Origin: JBKPDV01 sp046728075
GTDB lineage: Bacteria; Acidobacteriota; Thermoanaerobaculia; UBA5066; Gp7-AA6
DNA: 64,000 nt
Assembly: GCA_046728075.1 (NCBI GenBank)
Contig: JBKPDV010000032.1
Span: 1 to 64,000 of the forward strand
Direction of reading: 5' to 3'
A program made the translations under genes and the position numbers. Positions within the stretch are counted from its first letter, which is position 1. Each line of letters starts with the position of its first letter. Shown one piece after another: positions 15,609 through 25,336 of the stretch. The notes under the pieces are model-generated. The model was given only the letters and a program-made list of their open reading frames with translations, was not told where the DNA came from and did not search any database.

Positions 15609-18284
15609 TCACTTCTTCAGCTCTGCGGTCCAGTTCAGAATGACCGTCACGGGTGAGGACTCGGCCCCCTCCGTCGGAGTGTTGACGAGAAAGCGCTTGC
15701 CATCGGCCGAAACGGTATAGGGAATTATGGGAGCGCCAAAGACCCGAGGCTCGAAAAGTGGTTGGGGCTGTCCGGCCTGGAAGGTGGAGTTCGCCTGCAC
15801 CGAAACAGCCATGAGCTTTCGGTCGGCGGCGATGTAGAAGATCTCCTTTCCATCGCGCCGCCACCGCGGAAAGCTTCCGCCGTCCGTTGAAACCTGCCAT
15901 TTGCCGCCCGGATTCGGAAAGGCCTGCACGTACACCTCTCTGCGCCCGGACTCGTTGGAGGAATAGGCCATCCATCGGCCGTCCGGGGAGAATTGGCCCT
16001 GACCTTCGTTGAACTCGGTCCGAAGAAACGGAACCGGTTTGCGATCGCCGAAAAGCGGCAAGACCCAAAGATCCGTTCCCGTCTTCGGATCCTGGTCCTC
16101 GAAGGCAATGAACCGGCCGTCGGGAGACCAGTCCACGCTGTATTTTGCATTTTCGGATCCGAGCACCAGCTCCTCCCTGCCCGCCCCGGTCGAGATCTGT
16201 TGATACAAGCTGCTCGTGCCGTCTCGATCGGAGGCGAAGACAATTCGATCGCCGTCAGGCGACCAGACGGGAAACGCTTGATTGGACGAACCGAATGTCA
16301 GTCGCGAGACGGTCGAGCGCGCGAGGTCGACCAGCCAGATATCGTCGGCCCCCGTCTGCGAATCGCGACGTTGCACCGCGACGCGCTTTCCATCCGGCGA
16401 GAGAGTCGGGCGCATGTACAAGCCGGGCCCGGCGGCCGATCCGATCCGGTTTCCCGCTCGATCGAACCAGACGAGCTCGCTCGTCGGCAGCCCGCCGACG
16501 CCTCCACTGCGATAGGCGAGCACGCCGTTGTCCGAGACAGTCAATGTATTCCGCCCGTTGGAGGGGTTGTGCGCCACGTCTTCCGCGACGCGGATCGGCT
16601 CGCCTGTGAGCCGCAGCCGATTCGGATCGAACCGCTGAGCCATCAAGGTCCCCTGTTGCATGAAGAGGAGATAGCCCGGCGGCGTAAACAAGGCCCTCAC
16701 TTCCGTCTTGAGCACGAGCTTTGCGTCTGGGGAATCGAGCGAACGGACGTAAATGCCGCGGTTCTCCCGTAGGCCGCTCAAGACGAGATAGAGGAAGTGG
16801 CGGCCGTCAGGCAGGAACTGAGGCCAGTAGTGGGCGGTTTCCCGCCGCCGTCGGTCGAGCGCAGTCAAGCTGGCCGATGGTCCGCCCGTCGCGGAAACAC
16901 GAGTCAGCGCACTCTCCCGGTTCGGCGAGAAGACAATGACCCCCTCCCGGCTCCAGGCGCCGCCGTTGCCTGAAGGTGCGTCGCACAATGTTTGAGGGGA
17001 CCCGCCGGAAACGTCGATCCTCCTCAACTTTCCCTGCGCGAAAAAGCCGATGAAACGGCTGTCCGGAGACCAGAAGGGGAAGATGGCGCCTTCGGTTCCG
17101 GCCAGCTTACGCGCGGCGAGCGAATCGAGTGGGCGGATCCAGAGGTGTGTCTTCTGATCCGACGCCGTTGTGGTAAGGACCAAGTAACGGCCGTCCGGTG
17201 ACACGGCAACCTGAGGGGCCGATGGCCCAAATGCAATCGTCGTCTCCTCCGGTGGGAAGACGAAGAAACGCATCGGCCGCGCCTCCACGGTTGTTTGTCG
17301 AAAATGAACGACCGCGAAAAAAATCGCGGCAAGCAGACAGACGCCCGCGACCACCCAGGCGACGCGCTCCCGGCTCTTGCGTCGGGCGATCACCGGCGCC
17401 GGCAGGCCGGCTTGTGATCCTCCCTCGGCGATCCACTTGAGCTCCTCTGCGACGTCGTGGGTAGACTGCCAGCGCGCGTCCGGGTCCTTCGCGAGGCAGG
17501 TCTTGACGACTCGATCGAGGGCCGGAGGGCTCATCGGCTGGAGAGAGGAGATCGGCGGGGGATCCGAGGACATGATGGCGGAGATCAACGAGGCCTGGCT
17601 CTTACCGCTGAAGGCCTTGTTCCCCGTCGCCATCTCGTAGAGCACCGCCCCCAGCGCGAAGATGTCCGTCCGTGCGTCCGCCTCGCTCCCCTCCAGCTGC
17701 TCGGGAGCCATGTACTGGACGGTGCCGAGAATCGTTCCCTCTCTCGTCAAGGGAGTGCTCCCCGCTGCCGTCGCGAGCGCGGTCAGGCTCGATTGGTTGG
17801 AGACTGGCGCCATCGCCTTCGCGAGGCCGAAGTCGAGAAGCTTGACGCCGGACTTCGTCAGCATGATGTTGCCGGGCTTCAGGTCCCGGTGGACGATCCC
17901 CTGGCGGTGCGCGCGATCGAGCGCGTCGGCAATCTCGATTCCATAACGTAACGTCTGGTCGAGAGGCAGCGGACTCTTCGCAAGACGACCGGCCAGCGTC
18001 TCTCCCTCTAAATACTCCATGACGAGATACTCGACCCCGTCCTGATTGCCCACGTCATAGAGGGCGCAAATATGCGGGTGAGACAATGCAGATATTGTTT
18101 TCGCCTCCCGCTCGAAGCGCTGGCGGACCTCGGGAGAAGAAGAGAGATGGGAGGGAAGCACCTTGATCGCCACCGTCCTCTCCAGCCGGGTGTCCCGCGC
18201 CTTCCAAACCTCACCCATACCTCCGGCACCGAGGGGCGAGACGATCTCGTAAGGACCCAACCGAGCGCCCGCCGCGATCGTCAT
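15609..18284 (-). CDS. Membrane Ser/Thr kinase with WD40/TolB-like beta-propeller (K2)
   Basis: 891 residues from the ATG at 18284; a GTG two codons earlier is possible. Kinase domain 8-285 with PLGAGGMGEVWKAR, Lys41, HRDLKPGN at 132, DFG at 151 and YMAPEQ. Helix at 308-327 (VAWVVAGVCLLAAIFFAVVH). The C-terminal 560 residues hold PD40-type repeats such as FWSPDSRFIGFFA, LSPDGKRVAVQR and VWSPDGDRIVFASDRDG, predicted as an outside propeller. The leader shares GAAGTGGAG and 8-bp repeats with K4 and K8. Its first 150 codons are nearly the same as in K4 and K5, including an AT-rich codon patch at 18083-18098. Confidence 0.9.
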   Translation of the reverse strand: MTIAAGARLGPYEIVSPLGAGGMGEVWKARDTRLERTVAIKVLPSHLSSSPEVRQRFEREAKTISALSHPHICALYDVGNQDGVEYLVMEYLEGETLAGRLAKSPLPLDQTLRYGIEIADALDRAHRQGIVHRDLKPGNIMLTKSGVKLLDFGLAKAMAPVSNQSSLTALATAAGSTPLTREGTILGTVQYMAPEQLEGSEADARTDIFALGAVLYEMATGNKAFSGKSQASLISAIMSSDPPPISSLQPMSPPALDRVVKTCLAKDPDARWQSTHDVAEELKWIAEGGSQAGLPAPVIARRKSRERVAWVVAGVCLLAAIFFAVVHFRQTTVEARPMRFFVFPPEETTIAFGPSAPQVAVSPDGRYLVLTTTASDQKTHLWIRPLDSLAARKLAGTEGAIFPFWSPDSRFIGFFAQGKLRRIDVSGGSPQTLCDAPSGNGGAWSREGVIVFSPNRESALTRVSATGGPSASLTALDRRRRETAHYWPQFLPDGRHFLYLVLSGLRENRGIYVRSLDSPDAKLVLKTEVRALFTPPGYLLFMQQGTLMAQRFDPNRLRLTGEPIRVAEDVAHNPSNGRNTLTVSDNGVLAYRSGGVGGLPTSELVWFDRAGNRIGSAAGPGLYMRPTLSPDGKRVAVQRRDSQTGADDIWLVDLARSTVSRLTFGSSNQAFPVWSPDGDRIVFASDRDGTSSLYQQISTGAGREELVLGSENAKYSVDWSPDGRFIAFEDQDPKTGTDLWVLPLFGDRKPVPFLRTEFNEGQGQFSPDGRWMAYSSNESGRREVYVQAFPNPGGKWQVSTDGGSFPRWRRDGKEIFYIAADRKLMAVSVQANSTFQAGQPQPLFEPRVFGAPIIPYTVSADGKRFLVNTPTEGAESSPVTVILNWTAELKK

Positions 18285-18293
18285 CTCCACTTC

Positions 18294-18317
18294 ACCCGAT
18301 CACACGATCGCACGGTT
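18294..18317. repeat. 8-bp tandem repeat in K2 leader
   Basis: Plus-strand units ACCCGATC and ACACGATC, plus a diverged third (GCACGGTT), begin 9 nt upstream of the kinase ATG. The same unit type and the same 9-nt spacing precede K4 and K8. Confidence 0.6.
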
Positions 18318-18332
18318 TCCTGATCACGGTTG

Positions 18333-20279
18333 TCACGCGCCGCCTTCCGGACGCACTCTCCAGTACACCGCGTAGCGCTGGCCGAAGAGTCGATGGAGCG
18401 GTATCAGTGAAAGATTCTGCTGTTGTCCCTTCGTGTGAAAGGTCAGCGGCGCGGCGGGATCGGGCTCGATCCAGCCGAGAGAGTTCTTCGCGTCTGCCCG
18501 AATGTCTGCGACCGCGACGGGATCTCCCTTGAGCTCGCAGTCGTAGCCGCCGTAAGTCATCTCTCGGGTCAAGCCCTGCGCGCCCAGGCGGCCGGCGAGG
18601 ACGAGAGGCCCGAAGCGGACCGCCTGAAGACCCGCGTCGTCGGGCATGGGCTCGATCGCGAGGCTCATGGGCATCGCGAGCTCCACTTTGTCTCCCGTCT
18701 TCCATTCCCTGTCGATCACGAGGTAGCTCGACGGGCTCGCGAAGGCCGGGAGCCTCGAGCCGTTGACCGCCACCGAGCCGCCACGCGCGGCCCACCACGG
18801 AACGCGAAGCCTGAGTTGCACTGAGACCGGCCGATCGGCCTGGAAGAGAAGAGTCGTACGCGCTTCCTCCGGAAAACGAGTCTCCTGCCGGAGGCGCAAG
18901 CCCTTCTCCGGCCACGTCAGCTCCGAGGCGATCATCTGGTTGACGAAGAGACTCTCGTCGTCGTGGAAATAGATCGAGTCGGCGAGCTTCGAGAATTCCT
19001 CGACACCCGTCCCCGTGCAGCACCAGAAGGCGTCGAGAGGTCTTCCGTAGAACTTCCAGTATCCCGAGGCCAGCGGGTAGTAGTACATCCGCGTCCCGTC
19101 CTCGGGATTCTGCGTTCCCATCCGGCTATTCCAGAACGTCCGCTCGTAATAGTCGGCGGCTCGGGGATCGCCGCTCCACGCGAGGATATGGCGGGTCAGC
19201 TTCAGCATGTTGTAGGCGCAGCAACATTCGGCGGTCGAGGACGACAGCTCCGTCGAAAGCACTCCCGGCGGGGTGCGCCAGCCTTCGCCGTTCGAGGTGT
19301 TGCCGGTGCAGTAGCTGCGCTCGGACACGACCTCGCGCCAGAAGTACTCGGCGATGTCGCGGTAACGCTTGTCCCCCGTCAGCTCGTAGCGGCGGGCGGC
19401 GCCGATGACCTTCGGGATCTGGGTGTTGACGTGCAGGCCCTTGAGCTCATCGCGCCGCGCGGCGAGCGGCTCGAAGAACGCGGGATGATCGAACCGGTGA
19501 GCGAGGTGGAGGTACTCCTCCTTGCCCGTCAGCGCGAACAGATCGTAAAGCGCCTCGTTCATGCCGCCGAACTCGACCGTCAGGATGCGGTCCATCTGGG
19601 CGTCGGAGAGACCCTTGGTCCAGGTGCGCACCCAGCCCGCGATTCCCTCGGCCGTCTGGAGCGCCTCGGCGTCGCCGCAATGGCGAAAGACTTCCAGGTG
19701 CCCCGCGAGGATCTTGTGGAGTGTGTAGAAAGGAGCCCAGACCTTGGCGCCGCGGCGAAGACGATCGAAGAGCTCCTCGGGGAACGCGGAGAGGTAGCCC
19801 GTCCCCGAGGCCTTCTGGCACTTCGCGAGCTCGGCGACCATGGTGCTCGCCCTCGACCGGAAGACCTCCTCACCGGTGCTGGCGTAAGAGAGCGCGCAGG
19901 CCGACAGGTAATGCCCGGTGAAGTGGCCCCGCAGCTCGCAGTCCGGCTTTTCCCAACCGCCCACCGGCTGCGCCGTCGAAGGCAGGCCGGCGTTGACGCG
20001 AAACGTATGGAGCAATCGGTCCTCAGGCAATGAGAGCAGGTACTGCTGGTTGCGCGTTTGAACGTCGCGCACGGGTCCGGGCAGGAGTCGTGTTCGCTCC
20101 AAAGGAAACGGCGGACAGGGTCCATCGAAGAGCGTTCGCGCTTCGCGCGATAGAGCCGCTGTCGAGGCCTTCGCGGACTTGCCGGCGGCCAGGGCTGCCA
20201 GCGCGCAAGCGGCCGAGCCGAGAAAGCCGCGGCGCGTCCAGGAGCGAGACTCGAAAGGGCCGCCTGCCGGGATCGCCAC
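18333..20279 (-). CDS. Exported beta-L-arabinofuranosidase-like glycoside hydrolase (GH127/DUF1680)
   Basis: 648 residues. A twin-arginine signal (SWTRRGFLGSAACALAALAA) indicates folded export to the periplasm. The family core is clear: FTGHYLSACALSYASTG near 115, GEGWRTPPGVL near 330, STAECCCAYNMLKLTRHIL near 347 and FWCCTGTGVEEFSKLADSIY near 420. These Cys-rich motifs carry the zinc-linked catalytic Cys and Glu of GH127 enzymes, which remove beta-L-arabinofuranose from plant glycans (family knowledge). The start is GTG at 20279, 20 nt after the TPR gene ahead. It ends 48 nt before the K2 start, so kinase and hydrolase may share a transcript. Confidence 0.88.
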   Translation of the reverse strand: MAIPAGGPFESRSWTRRGFLGSAACALAALAAGKSAKASTAALSREARTLFDGPCPPFPLERTRLLPGPVRDVQTRNQQYLLSLPEDRLLHTFRVNAGLPSTAQPVGGWEKPDCELRGHFTGHYLSACALSYASTGEEVFRSRASTMVAELAKCQKASGTGYLSAFPEELFDRLRRGAKVWAPFYTLHKILAGHLEVFRHCGDAEALQTAEGIAGWVRTWTKGLSDAQMDRILTVEFGGMNEALYDLFALTGKEEYLHLAHRFDHPAFFEPLAARRDELKGLHVNTQIPKVIGAARRYELTGDKRYRDIAEYFWREVVSERSYCTGNTSNGEGWRTPPGVLSTELSSSTAECCCAYNMLKLTRHILAWSGDPRAADYYERTFWNSRMGTQNPEDGTRMYYYPLASGYWKFYGRPLDAFWCCTGTGVEEFSKLADSIYFHDDESLFVNQMIASELTWPEKGLRLRQETRFPEEARTTLLFQADRPVSVQLRLRVPWWAARGGSVAVNGSRLPAFASPSSYLVIDREWKTGDKVELAMPMSLAIEPMPDDAGLQAVRFGPLVLAGRLGAQGLTREMTYGGYDCELKGDPVAVADIRADAKNSLGWIEPDPAAPLTFHTKGQQQNLSLIPLHRLFGQRYAVYWRVRPEGGA

Positions 20280-20299
20280 GCCAGTTCTCGAAGACCCTT

Positions 20300-21916
20300 T
20301 TATCGCAGGGCGGAGGCGACTCGCTGCTCGACCTCGCGCCGTTCGGGCAGGTCCGGATCCGCTTTGTTCCAGTTTTTCGCTAGATCGGAATAGGCCTCCC
20401 GCGCCGCGGCGGCGTCGCCGGACTGCGAGGCGGATCGGGCGAGGCCCAGCAGCGACAGCGACCGGCCGGGGGTCTTGGCGAGCGCTGTCTCGAACTCCTT
20501 TCGAGAGTCGGCGAAGCGCTTTGCTCCGAGCAACAGCTCGCCGGCGAACTCGTGAGCCGGCTTGACGACGGCCGGCGGGCCGAAGTCGAAGGTGAGCGCA
20601 TCCTCGGCGGCGGTCGCCTCGCGCGCGAGAGCCAGGGCGCGCTCCGTCTCCCCTTTCGCGGAGAGAATGGCGGCTTCGAGCTCTTTTGCCATGACCACGT
20701 CGCTCCCACTCGATCGGTGTCGCATGTACGACATTCGCGTAGAATCGTGCCCCGCTTCCGCATTGGCCTTCACAGTCGCCTGGAGATCGGCGAGAGCGTT
20801 CTCCGCCGCCGGCCGGTCGCGACGCGCGAGCGCTCGCGTGCCTTCGACATAAAGCGTCAGACCCTTCTGCGCCAAGTCACCGGCGTCGACCGGCGAGCTC
20901 GAATCGAAGGCGTTCCATTGGCGCGTCTCGATGAGATAGGCCGCGCGCATCATCGCCAGATGAGAGCGGGCGGTCGTCGACTTCGAGGCCGCGGCGTCCC
21001 TTTCCATCAGACCGAGATCACGGCGGGCCTCGGCGTAGCGCCCCAGCTCCATGTTCGCGTACTCCAGCCAAAAGAGAGCGTGGTAGCTGTGATCGTCCGG
21101 ACCGAGTTTCTTGCGCTCGGCGCGGTCGACCGACGCCTTCCAGGCCGCTTCGTTGGATGTCGCAGCCTCATTCCACATGCCGGACGCGAAGAAGATGTGC
21201 GACGGCATGTGCAGCGCATGGCCTGCGGCCGGCGCGATCTTCGCGTAGACACGCGCGACTCGCATTCCGAGCGGAGCATGCACGGGATCGTCGTAGCAGT
21301 GGATCAGGTAGTGAACGGCGCCCGGATGAAGCGAGTTCTTCGCGAAGACCTCCTCGGCGATGGCCGCCGCTTTCATAAAGGTCGCGTAGTCCCGCTTTCC
21401 CTCGGTCGTACCCAGAAGCGAGAGCGCATAGAAAGCCGCGGCGTCGAGATCTTGAGGGAATTTCTCATGGAGACGCTTCATCGCGTCGGCGTAGGCGAGG
21501 TCGCGATCCGCCTTTTCTCCTTCGGCGTAGAGCGCCTCGACGGCGTCGAGATATCCCTTCTCCCGATCCGTCGGAGCCTTCGCGCGCCGCGCCTCGGGCG
21601 TCGGACCGAGCCGCTTCAGGGCTTCGATCGCCGCCTCGCGATTCCGTTCCATCCAGAGCGGATGGTTGTGCGTCATGGCCTCGCCCCAGTACGCCATGGC
21701 AAAGGCCGGCTCGATCTTCTGGGCTGCTCGGAACTCGTCCGCCGCATCGTCGAACTCGAAGCTGTGGAGCAGGAGCGCCCCCCGCAGGAAATGCTTCTGC
21801 GCCTCCGCCGAGCCCGACGTCGGAAAGTCGATGCGTCCGAGGTCGCCGCTCTGCGCGGCGAGAAGGGGTCCGAAGAGAAAAGTAATCAGGAAGGAAAGCA
21901 ACCGAGCGGTTCGCAT
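20300..21916 (-). CDS. Exported TPR-repeat protein
   Basis: 538 residues from the ATG at 21916 (MRTARLL). The frame is open far upstream, but that part overlaps the preceding gene and lacks a signal peptide, while MRTARLLSFLITFLFGPLLAA is a good one. The body is TPR-like: HFLRGALLLHSFEFDDAADE and FRAAQKIEPAFAMAYWGEAM, then several A-type helices and a His-rich patch, HALHMPSHIFFASGMWNEA, near 255. This layout occurs in a widespread group of secreted TPR proteins of unknown role. Spacing to the upstream sortilin-like gene is 23 nt, so it belongs to that operon. Confidence 0.78.
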   Translation of the reverse strand: MRTARLLSFLITFLFGPLLAAQSGDLGRIDFPTSGSAEAQKHFLRGALLLHSFEFDDAADEFRAAQKIEPAFAMAYWGEAMTHNHPLWMERNREAAIEALKRLGPTPEARRAKAPTDREKGYLDAVEALYAEGEKADRDLAYADAMKRLHEKFPQDLDAAAFYALSLLGTTEGKRDYATFMKAAAIAEEVFAKNSLHPGAVHYLIHCYDDPVHAPLGMRVARVYAKIAPAAGHALHMPSHIFFASGMWNEAATSNEAAWKASVDRAERKKLGPDDHSYHALFWLEYANMELGRYAEARRDLGLMERDAAASKSTTARSHLAMMRAAYLIETRQWNAFDSSSPVDAGDLAQKGLTLYVEGTRALARRDRPAAENALADLQATVKANAEAGHDSTRMSYMRHRSSGSDVVMAKELEAAILSAKGETERALALAREATAAEDALTFDFGPPAVVKPAHEFAGELLLGAKRFADSRKEFETALAKTPGRSLSLLGLARSASQSGDAAAAREAYSDLAKNWNKADPDLPERREVEQRVASALR

Positions 21917-21939
21917 GCGTCCAATATACTTCCGCCGTT

Positions 21940-24900
21940 CTAGTTCGCGCCGTCTTCGTCCGGCTCCTCCGGCTTTTCGCTCCGCGGAGCAGGTGGCTCC
22001 TTCACGGTCATGACCGCGAACCCTTTCGCCTTCGAGGTTTCGTTGAACGCCGGGATCGTCTTTCCGTACAGCTCGTCGAAGTCTCGGCGGACTTCGGCGA
22101 ATTGCTTGCCGAGCAGCTCGTAGACCTCGCGCTCGGCCTGGGTTGGCGGGAAGTCCGCGTTTCCGGACACGTCGCCGCCGCCCGTCTCGGACTCGGCGAG
22201 CAGCCACACGAGCTTCAGGTAGAGCTCGAGCGGCCCGCGGAAGGATTTCAGGTCCGCCTCGGCGAGTGTGGGTTGGAGCAGCCGGTCCTCGACCGATCGG
22301 ATCTTCTTCTCGAGCTCGTCCGCGCCCGTCATCCCGGAAGGAGGGGCCTTGGCGGCGCGGAGCATCTTCCTGTAGCCCTCCAGCTGCAAGCGCGTCCACT
22401 CCAGCTGGTTGATCATCCCCGCCGCGGCGTCGACGTCGCGCGCGAGCGCGCGCGAGAACTTCGCGGAAGCCTCCACGTCCGCCTCGGTGCCGGCAGAGTT
22501 CGGGTCCTTGCGCACGACGAGCTTCTGAGTCTCTTCCTTACCATCAACAGCGAGTTTGATCGTATAGGTGCCAGGCGGGACGAGCGGCCCGCGTTTGGGC
22601 GCGTCGATGCCGTAATAGTAGACGCCGCGCCTGTCCTTGCCGCGGAAACGCTTCTCCTCCCAGATGTGGGGATTGCCGGTCGGAGTCGTCCGGATACGGA
22701 CTTCCTCCGTCGGCTCGTAGCGCAGGTCCCACGCGACGCGGTTGAAGCCGGCCTTCGCGGCGCCGGGAATCGTGCGGACCTTCTCCCCTGCCTCGTTCCA
22801 GATCGTGACTTCGATCGGGCTCTTCTTCGGAGATTCCGCGTTCTCGCTTTCCGGCGTTCCCTCCGACGACGGCTCTGGTTTCTTTGCCTCATCGACGCGC
22901 TTCGCCGCTTGCTTCAACCAATAGTTGATCGTGGCGCCATAGGCGGGGTTGCGCCCACCCGCGACACCGGCGGGCGCGAGATTCGGCCGGGAGACCGAGC
23001 GGAAGCGGTACGCGGGCCTCGGCTCGAAGAGATGGAACGCCTGTCCGCGGATCGAATCGGTTACCTGCTCGACCGGGGTCAGGTCATCCAGGATGAAGAA
23101 CCCGCGGCCGTAAGTCCCGACGACAAGGTCGTGGAAGTGCGGCTGCACGGTCAGCCAGTAGACGGGCGCGTGAGGGAGCTTGGATTGGAGCGGCTCCCAA
23201 TGACCGCCGTCGTCGAAGGAGACATAGAGGGCGTTCTCCGTGCCGGCGTAGAGAAGCCCCTTGCGGAACGGATCCTCGCGGACGACGTGCGTATAGGAGA
23301 GCGGGCCCTTCGGAATGTTGCCGGAGATCGACTTCCAGGTCTTCCCGTAATCGGTCGTCTTGTAGAGATGGGGATCGAAGCCGTTCACTTGATGGAAGTC
23401 GAACGCGACGTAGCAGGTACCGCCGTCGAAGGGAGACGGGTCGACGCTCCCCACCGTTCCCTTCGGCGGAAGGCCCGGAATGCCCGGCGTGACGTTGGAC
23501 CAGTGCGCGCCGCCGTCCCTCGTGACCTGCACGAGGCCGTCGTTGGTGCCGGCCCAGATGACCCCCTTCTCCTTGGGCGACTCGGCGATCGAGTAGACGA
23601 CGCCCGCGTACTCTACGGAGAGGTTATCGACCGTCAACCCTCCTGAGTCGCCCATCATCGATTTGTCCTGCGTGGTCAGGTCCGGACTGATGGTCTTCCA
23701 CGTCTGGCCGCCGTCGGAGGTTGCGTGGACGTACTGGCTGCCGGCGTAGACGGTGTTGTGGTCGTGAGGCGAGATCGCGATCGGATATGTCCAGTTCATC
23801 CTAAGCTTGATCTGTCCCGCGTTGGCGCCCATCGTTCGCTCGGGCCAGATAGAGACGGTGCGGGTCTGGCCGGTCTTCGCATCGAAGCGCTCGAGCACGC
23901 CCGCGTAGCAGCCGCCCCACACGATGTTCGGGTCGACAGGATCCGGCGTGGCCCATCCCGTCTCGCAGCCGGCGGTGGAAGTCCAAACCGATGAGGGAAT
24001 GCCGAACGCTCCCGGCAGGTGGCTCGGACCGCGCATCGAGCCGTCGTCCTGCATCTGCCCGTAGACGAAGTACGGGATCCGGTTGTCGGTCGTGACGTGG
24101 TACATCTGCCCGATCGGCAGCCGGACGGAGCTCCACTCGCGCCCGCGTGTCGTCGTCAGCATCACGCCGCCGTCGTTGCCGATCATCATCCGGGAAGGCT
24201 GCCGGGGGTCCGCCCACATGTCGTGGTTGTCGCCGCCCCAGCGGATCTGTTCCGAAGTCTCCCCGCCGTCGTACGTGACCCCCATCTGGTTGGAGGGGAA
24301 GTAGACCTCGTTGGCGTTGTCGGGTGTGACGAGCATGCGCGTGTAGTAGTGAGGACGCTCGTTCAACAGCCGGCTGTCGCTGGCCTTCTTCCAGTGCTCC
24401 CCGCCGTCGTCGGAGCGCCACAGCGAGCCGCGGTCTCCCGTCTCGATCAGCGCGTAAACGCGGTCCGAGTTGGAAGGCGCGACGGCAACTGCGATCTTTC
24501 CGATCGGCGCCTCGGGCAAGCCGTGGACCGTGATGCGTTTCCAGGTGCTGCCGCCGTCCTTCGAGACGAAGACCCCGCTGCCTGGCCCGCCGCTCTTGCG
24601 CCCCCAGGTCTTGATGTCGATCTGCCACATGCCGGCAAAGAGAATTCTCGGGTTCGACGGATCCATGGAGAGGTCCGAGGCTCCCGTGTTCTCGTCGACG
24701 AAGAGGACTCGGTCCCAGGTTTTCCCGCCGTCGGTCGTGCGGTAGACGCCGCGCTCGGGCTGCGGCCCGTAGCAGGTGCCGAGCGCCGCGGCGAATACAA
24801 TATTTGCATTGTGAGGATCGATCGCGATCCGGCCGATGCGGCCGGTTTTCGCGAGCCCCATGTTCTTCCAGGTCTTGCCGGCGTCGGTCGACTTGTAGAT

Positions 24901-25326
24901 GCCGTCGCCCAAGGAGACGTTGCTGCGGATGAACGTCTCCCCGGTCCCGACCCAGATCACGTTCGGATCGGAGGGCGCGATCGCGATCGAGCCGATCGAC
25001 TGCGCCGGCTGGTCGTCGAAGACCGCTTTCCAGTGGATGCCTCCGTCCGTCGTCTTCCAGACGCCTCCCGAGGACGCGCCCGCATAGGCGACGTTGGAAT
25101 CCCCGGGGACTCCGACCACCGCCGCCACGCGGTTGCCCGGAGGACCGATGAAGCGGTACTGCAAGCCGGCGTACGGATCGGGAGCGGCCGGGGCCGACGG
25201 CGCGCTCGCCGGGACCTGCGGCGATTTCGGCTTCTTTGCCGCTTCCGGAGCGGCTCCCATCGCGAGCCCCGGCAAGAGCATCGCCGCCGCGAGGCGCAAG
25301 AAACTCGAGGTGGATCCTCTTTTCAT
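21940..25326 (-). CDS. Exported sortilin/VPS10-like beta-propeller protein (BNR repeats)
   Basis: 1128 residues. Signal peptide FLRLAAAMLLPGLAMGAAP. Residues about 50-720 form a large propeller with many Asp-box/BNR units: KTTDGGIHWKAVFD, KSTDAGKTWKNMG, RTTDGGKTWDRV, VSKDGGSTWKRI and VTRDGGAHWSNV. The C-terminal 350 residues carry a linker rich in Lys/Glu/Pro (EAKKPEPSSEGTPESENAES), a beta-sandwich with VPPGTYTIKLAVDGKEETQK, and a helical end with KKIRSVEDRLLQP. Such proteins are abundant in Acidobacteriota and Bacteroidota; the ligand is unknown. GGAGG precedes the ATG. It starts 10 nt after the DUF885 gene and ends 23 nt before the TPR gene. Confidence 0.87.
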   Translation of the reverse strand: MKRGSTSSFLRLAAAMLLPGLAMGAAPEAAKKPKSPQVPASAPSAPAAPDPYAGLQYRFIGPPGNRVAAVVGVPGDSNVAYAGASSGGVWKTTDGGIHWKAVFDDQPAQSIGSIAIAPSDPNVIWVGTGETFIRSNVSLGDGIYKSTDAGKTWKNMGLAKTGRIGRIAIDPHNANIVFAAALGTCYGPQPERGVYRTTDGGKTWDRVLFVDENTGASDLSMDPSNPRILFAGMWQIDIKTWGRKSGGPGSGVFVSKDGGSTWKRITVHGLPEAPIGKIAVAVAPSNSDRVYALIETGDRGSLWRSDDGGEHWKKASDSRLLNERPHYYTRMLVTPDNANEVYFPSNQMGVTYDGGETSEQIRWGGDNHDMWADPRQPSRMMIGNDGGVMLTTTRGREWSSVRLPIGQMYHVTTDNRIPYFVYGQMQDDGSMRGPSHLPGAFGIPSSVWTSTAGCETGWATPDPVDPNIVWGGCYAGVLERFDAKTGQTRTVSIWPERTMGANAGQIKLRMNWTYPIAISPHDHNTVYAGSQYVHATSDGGQTWKTISPDLTTQDKSMMGDSGGLTVDNLSVEYAGVVYSIAESPKEKGVIWAGTNDGLVQVTRDGGAHWSNVTPGIPGLPPKGTVGSVDPSPFDGGTCYVAFDFHQVNGFDPHLYKTTDYGKTWKSISGNIPKGPLSYTHVVREDPFRKGLLYAGTENALYVSFDDGGHWEPLQSKLPHAPVYWLTVQPHFHDLVVGTYGRGFFILDDLTPVEQVTDSIRGQAFHLFEPRPAYRFRSVSRPNLAPAGVAGGRNPAYGATINYWLKQAAKRVDEAKKPEPSSEGTPESENAESPKKSPIEVTIWNEAGEKVRTIPGAAKAGFNRVAWDLRYEPTEEVRIRTTPTGNPHIWEEKRFRGKDRRGVYYYGIDAPKRGPLVPPGTYTIKLAVDGKEETQKLVVRKDPNSAGTEADVEASAKFSRALARDVDAAAGMINQLEWTRLQLEGYRKMLRAAKAPPSGMTGADELEKKIRSVEDRLLQPTLAEADLKSFRGPLELYLKLVWLLAESETGGGDVSGNADFPPTQAEREVYELLGKQFAEVRRDFDELYGKTIPAFNETSKAKGFAVMTVKEPPAPRSEKPEEPDEDGAN

Positions 25327-25336
25327 GGGTCCTCCG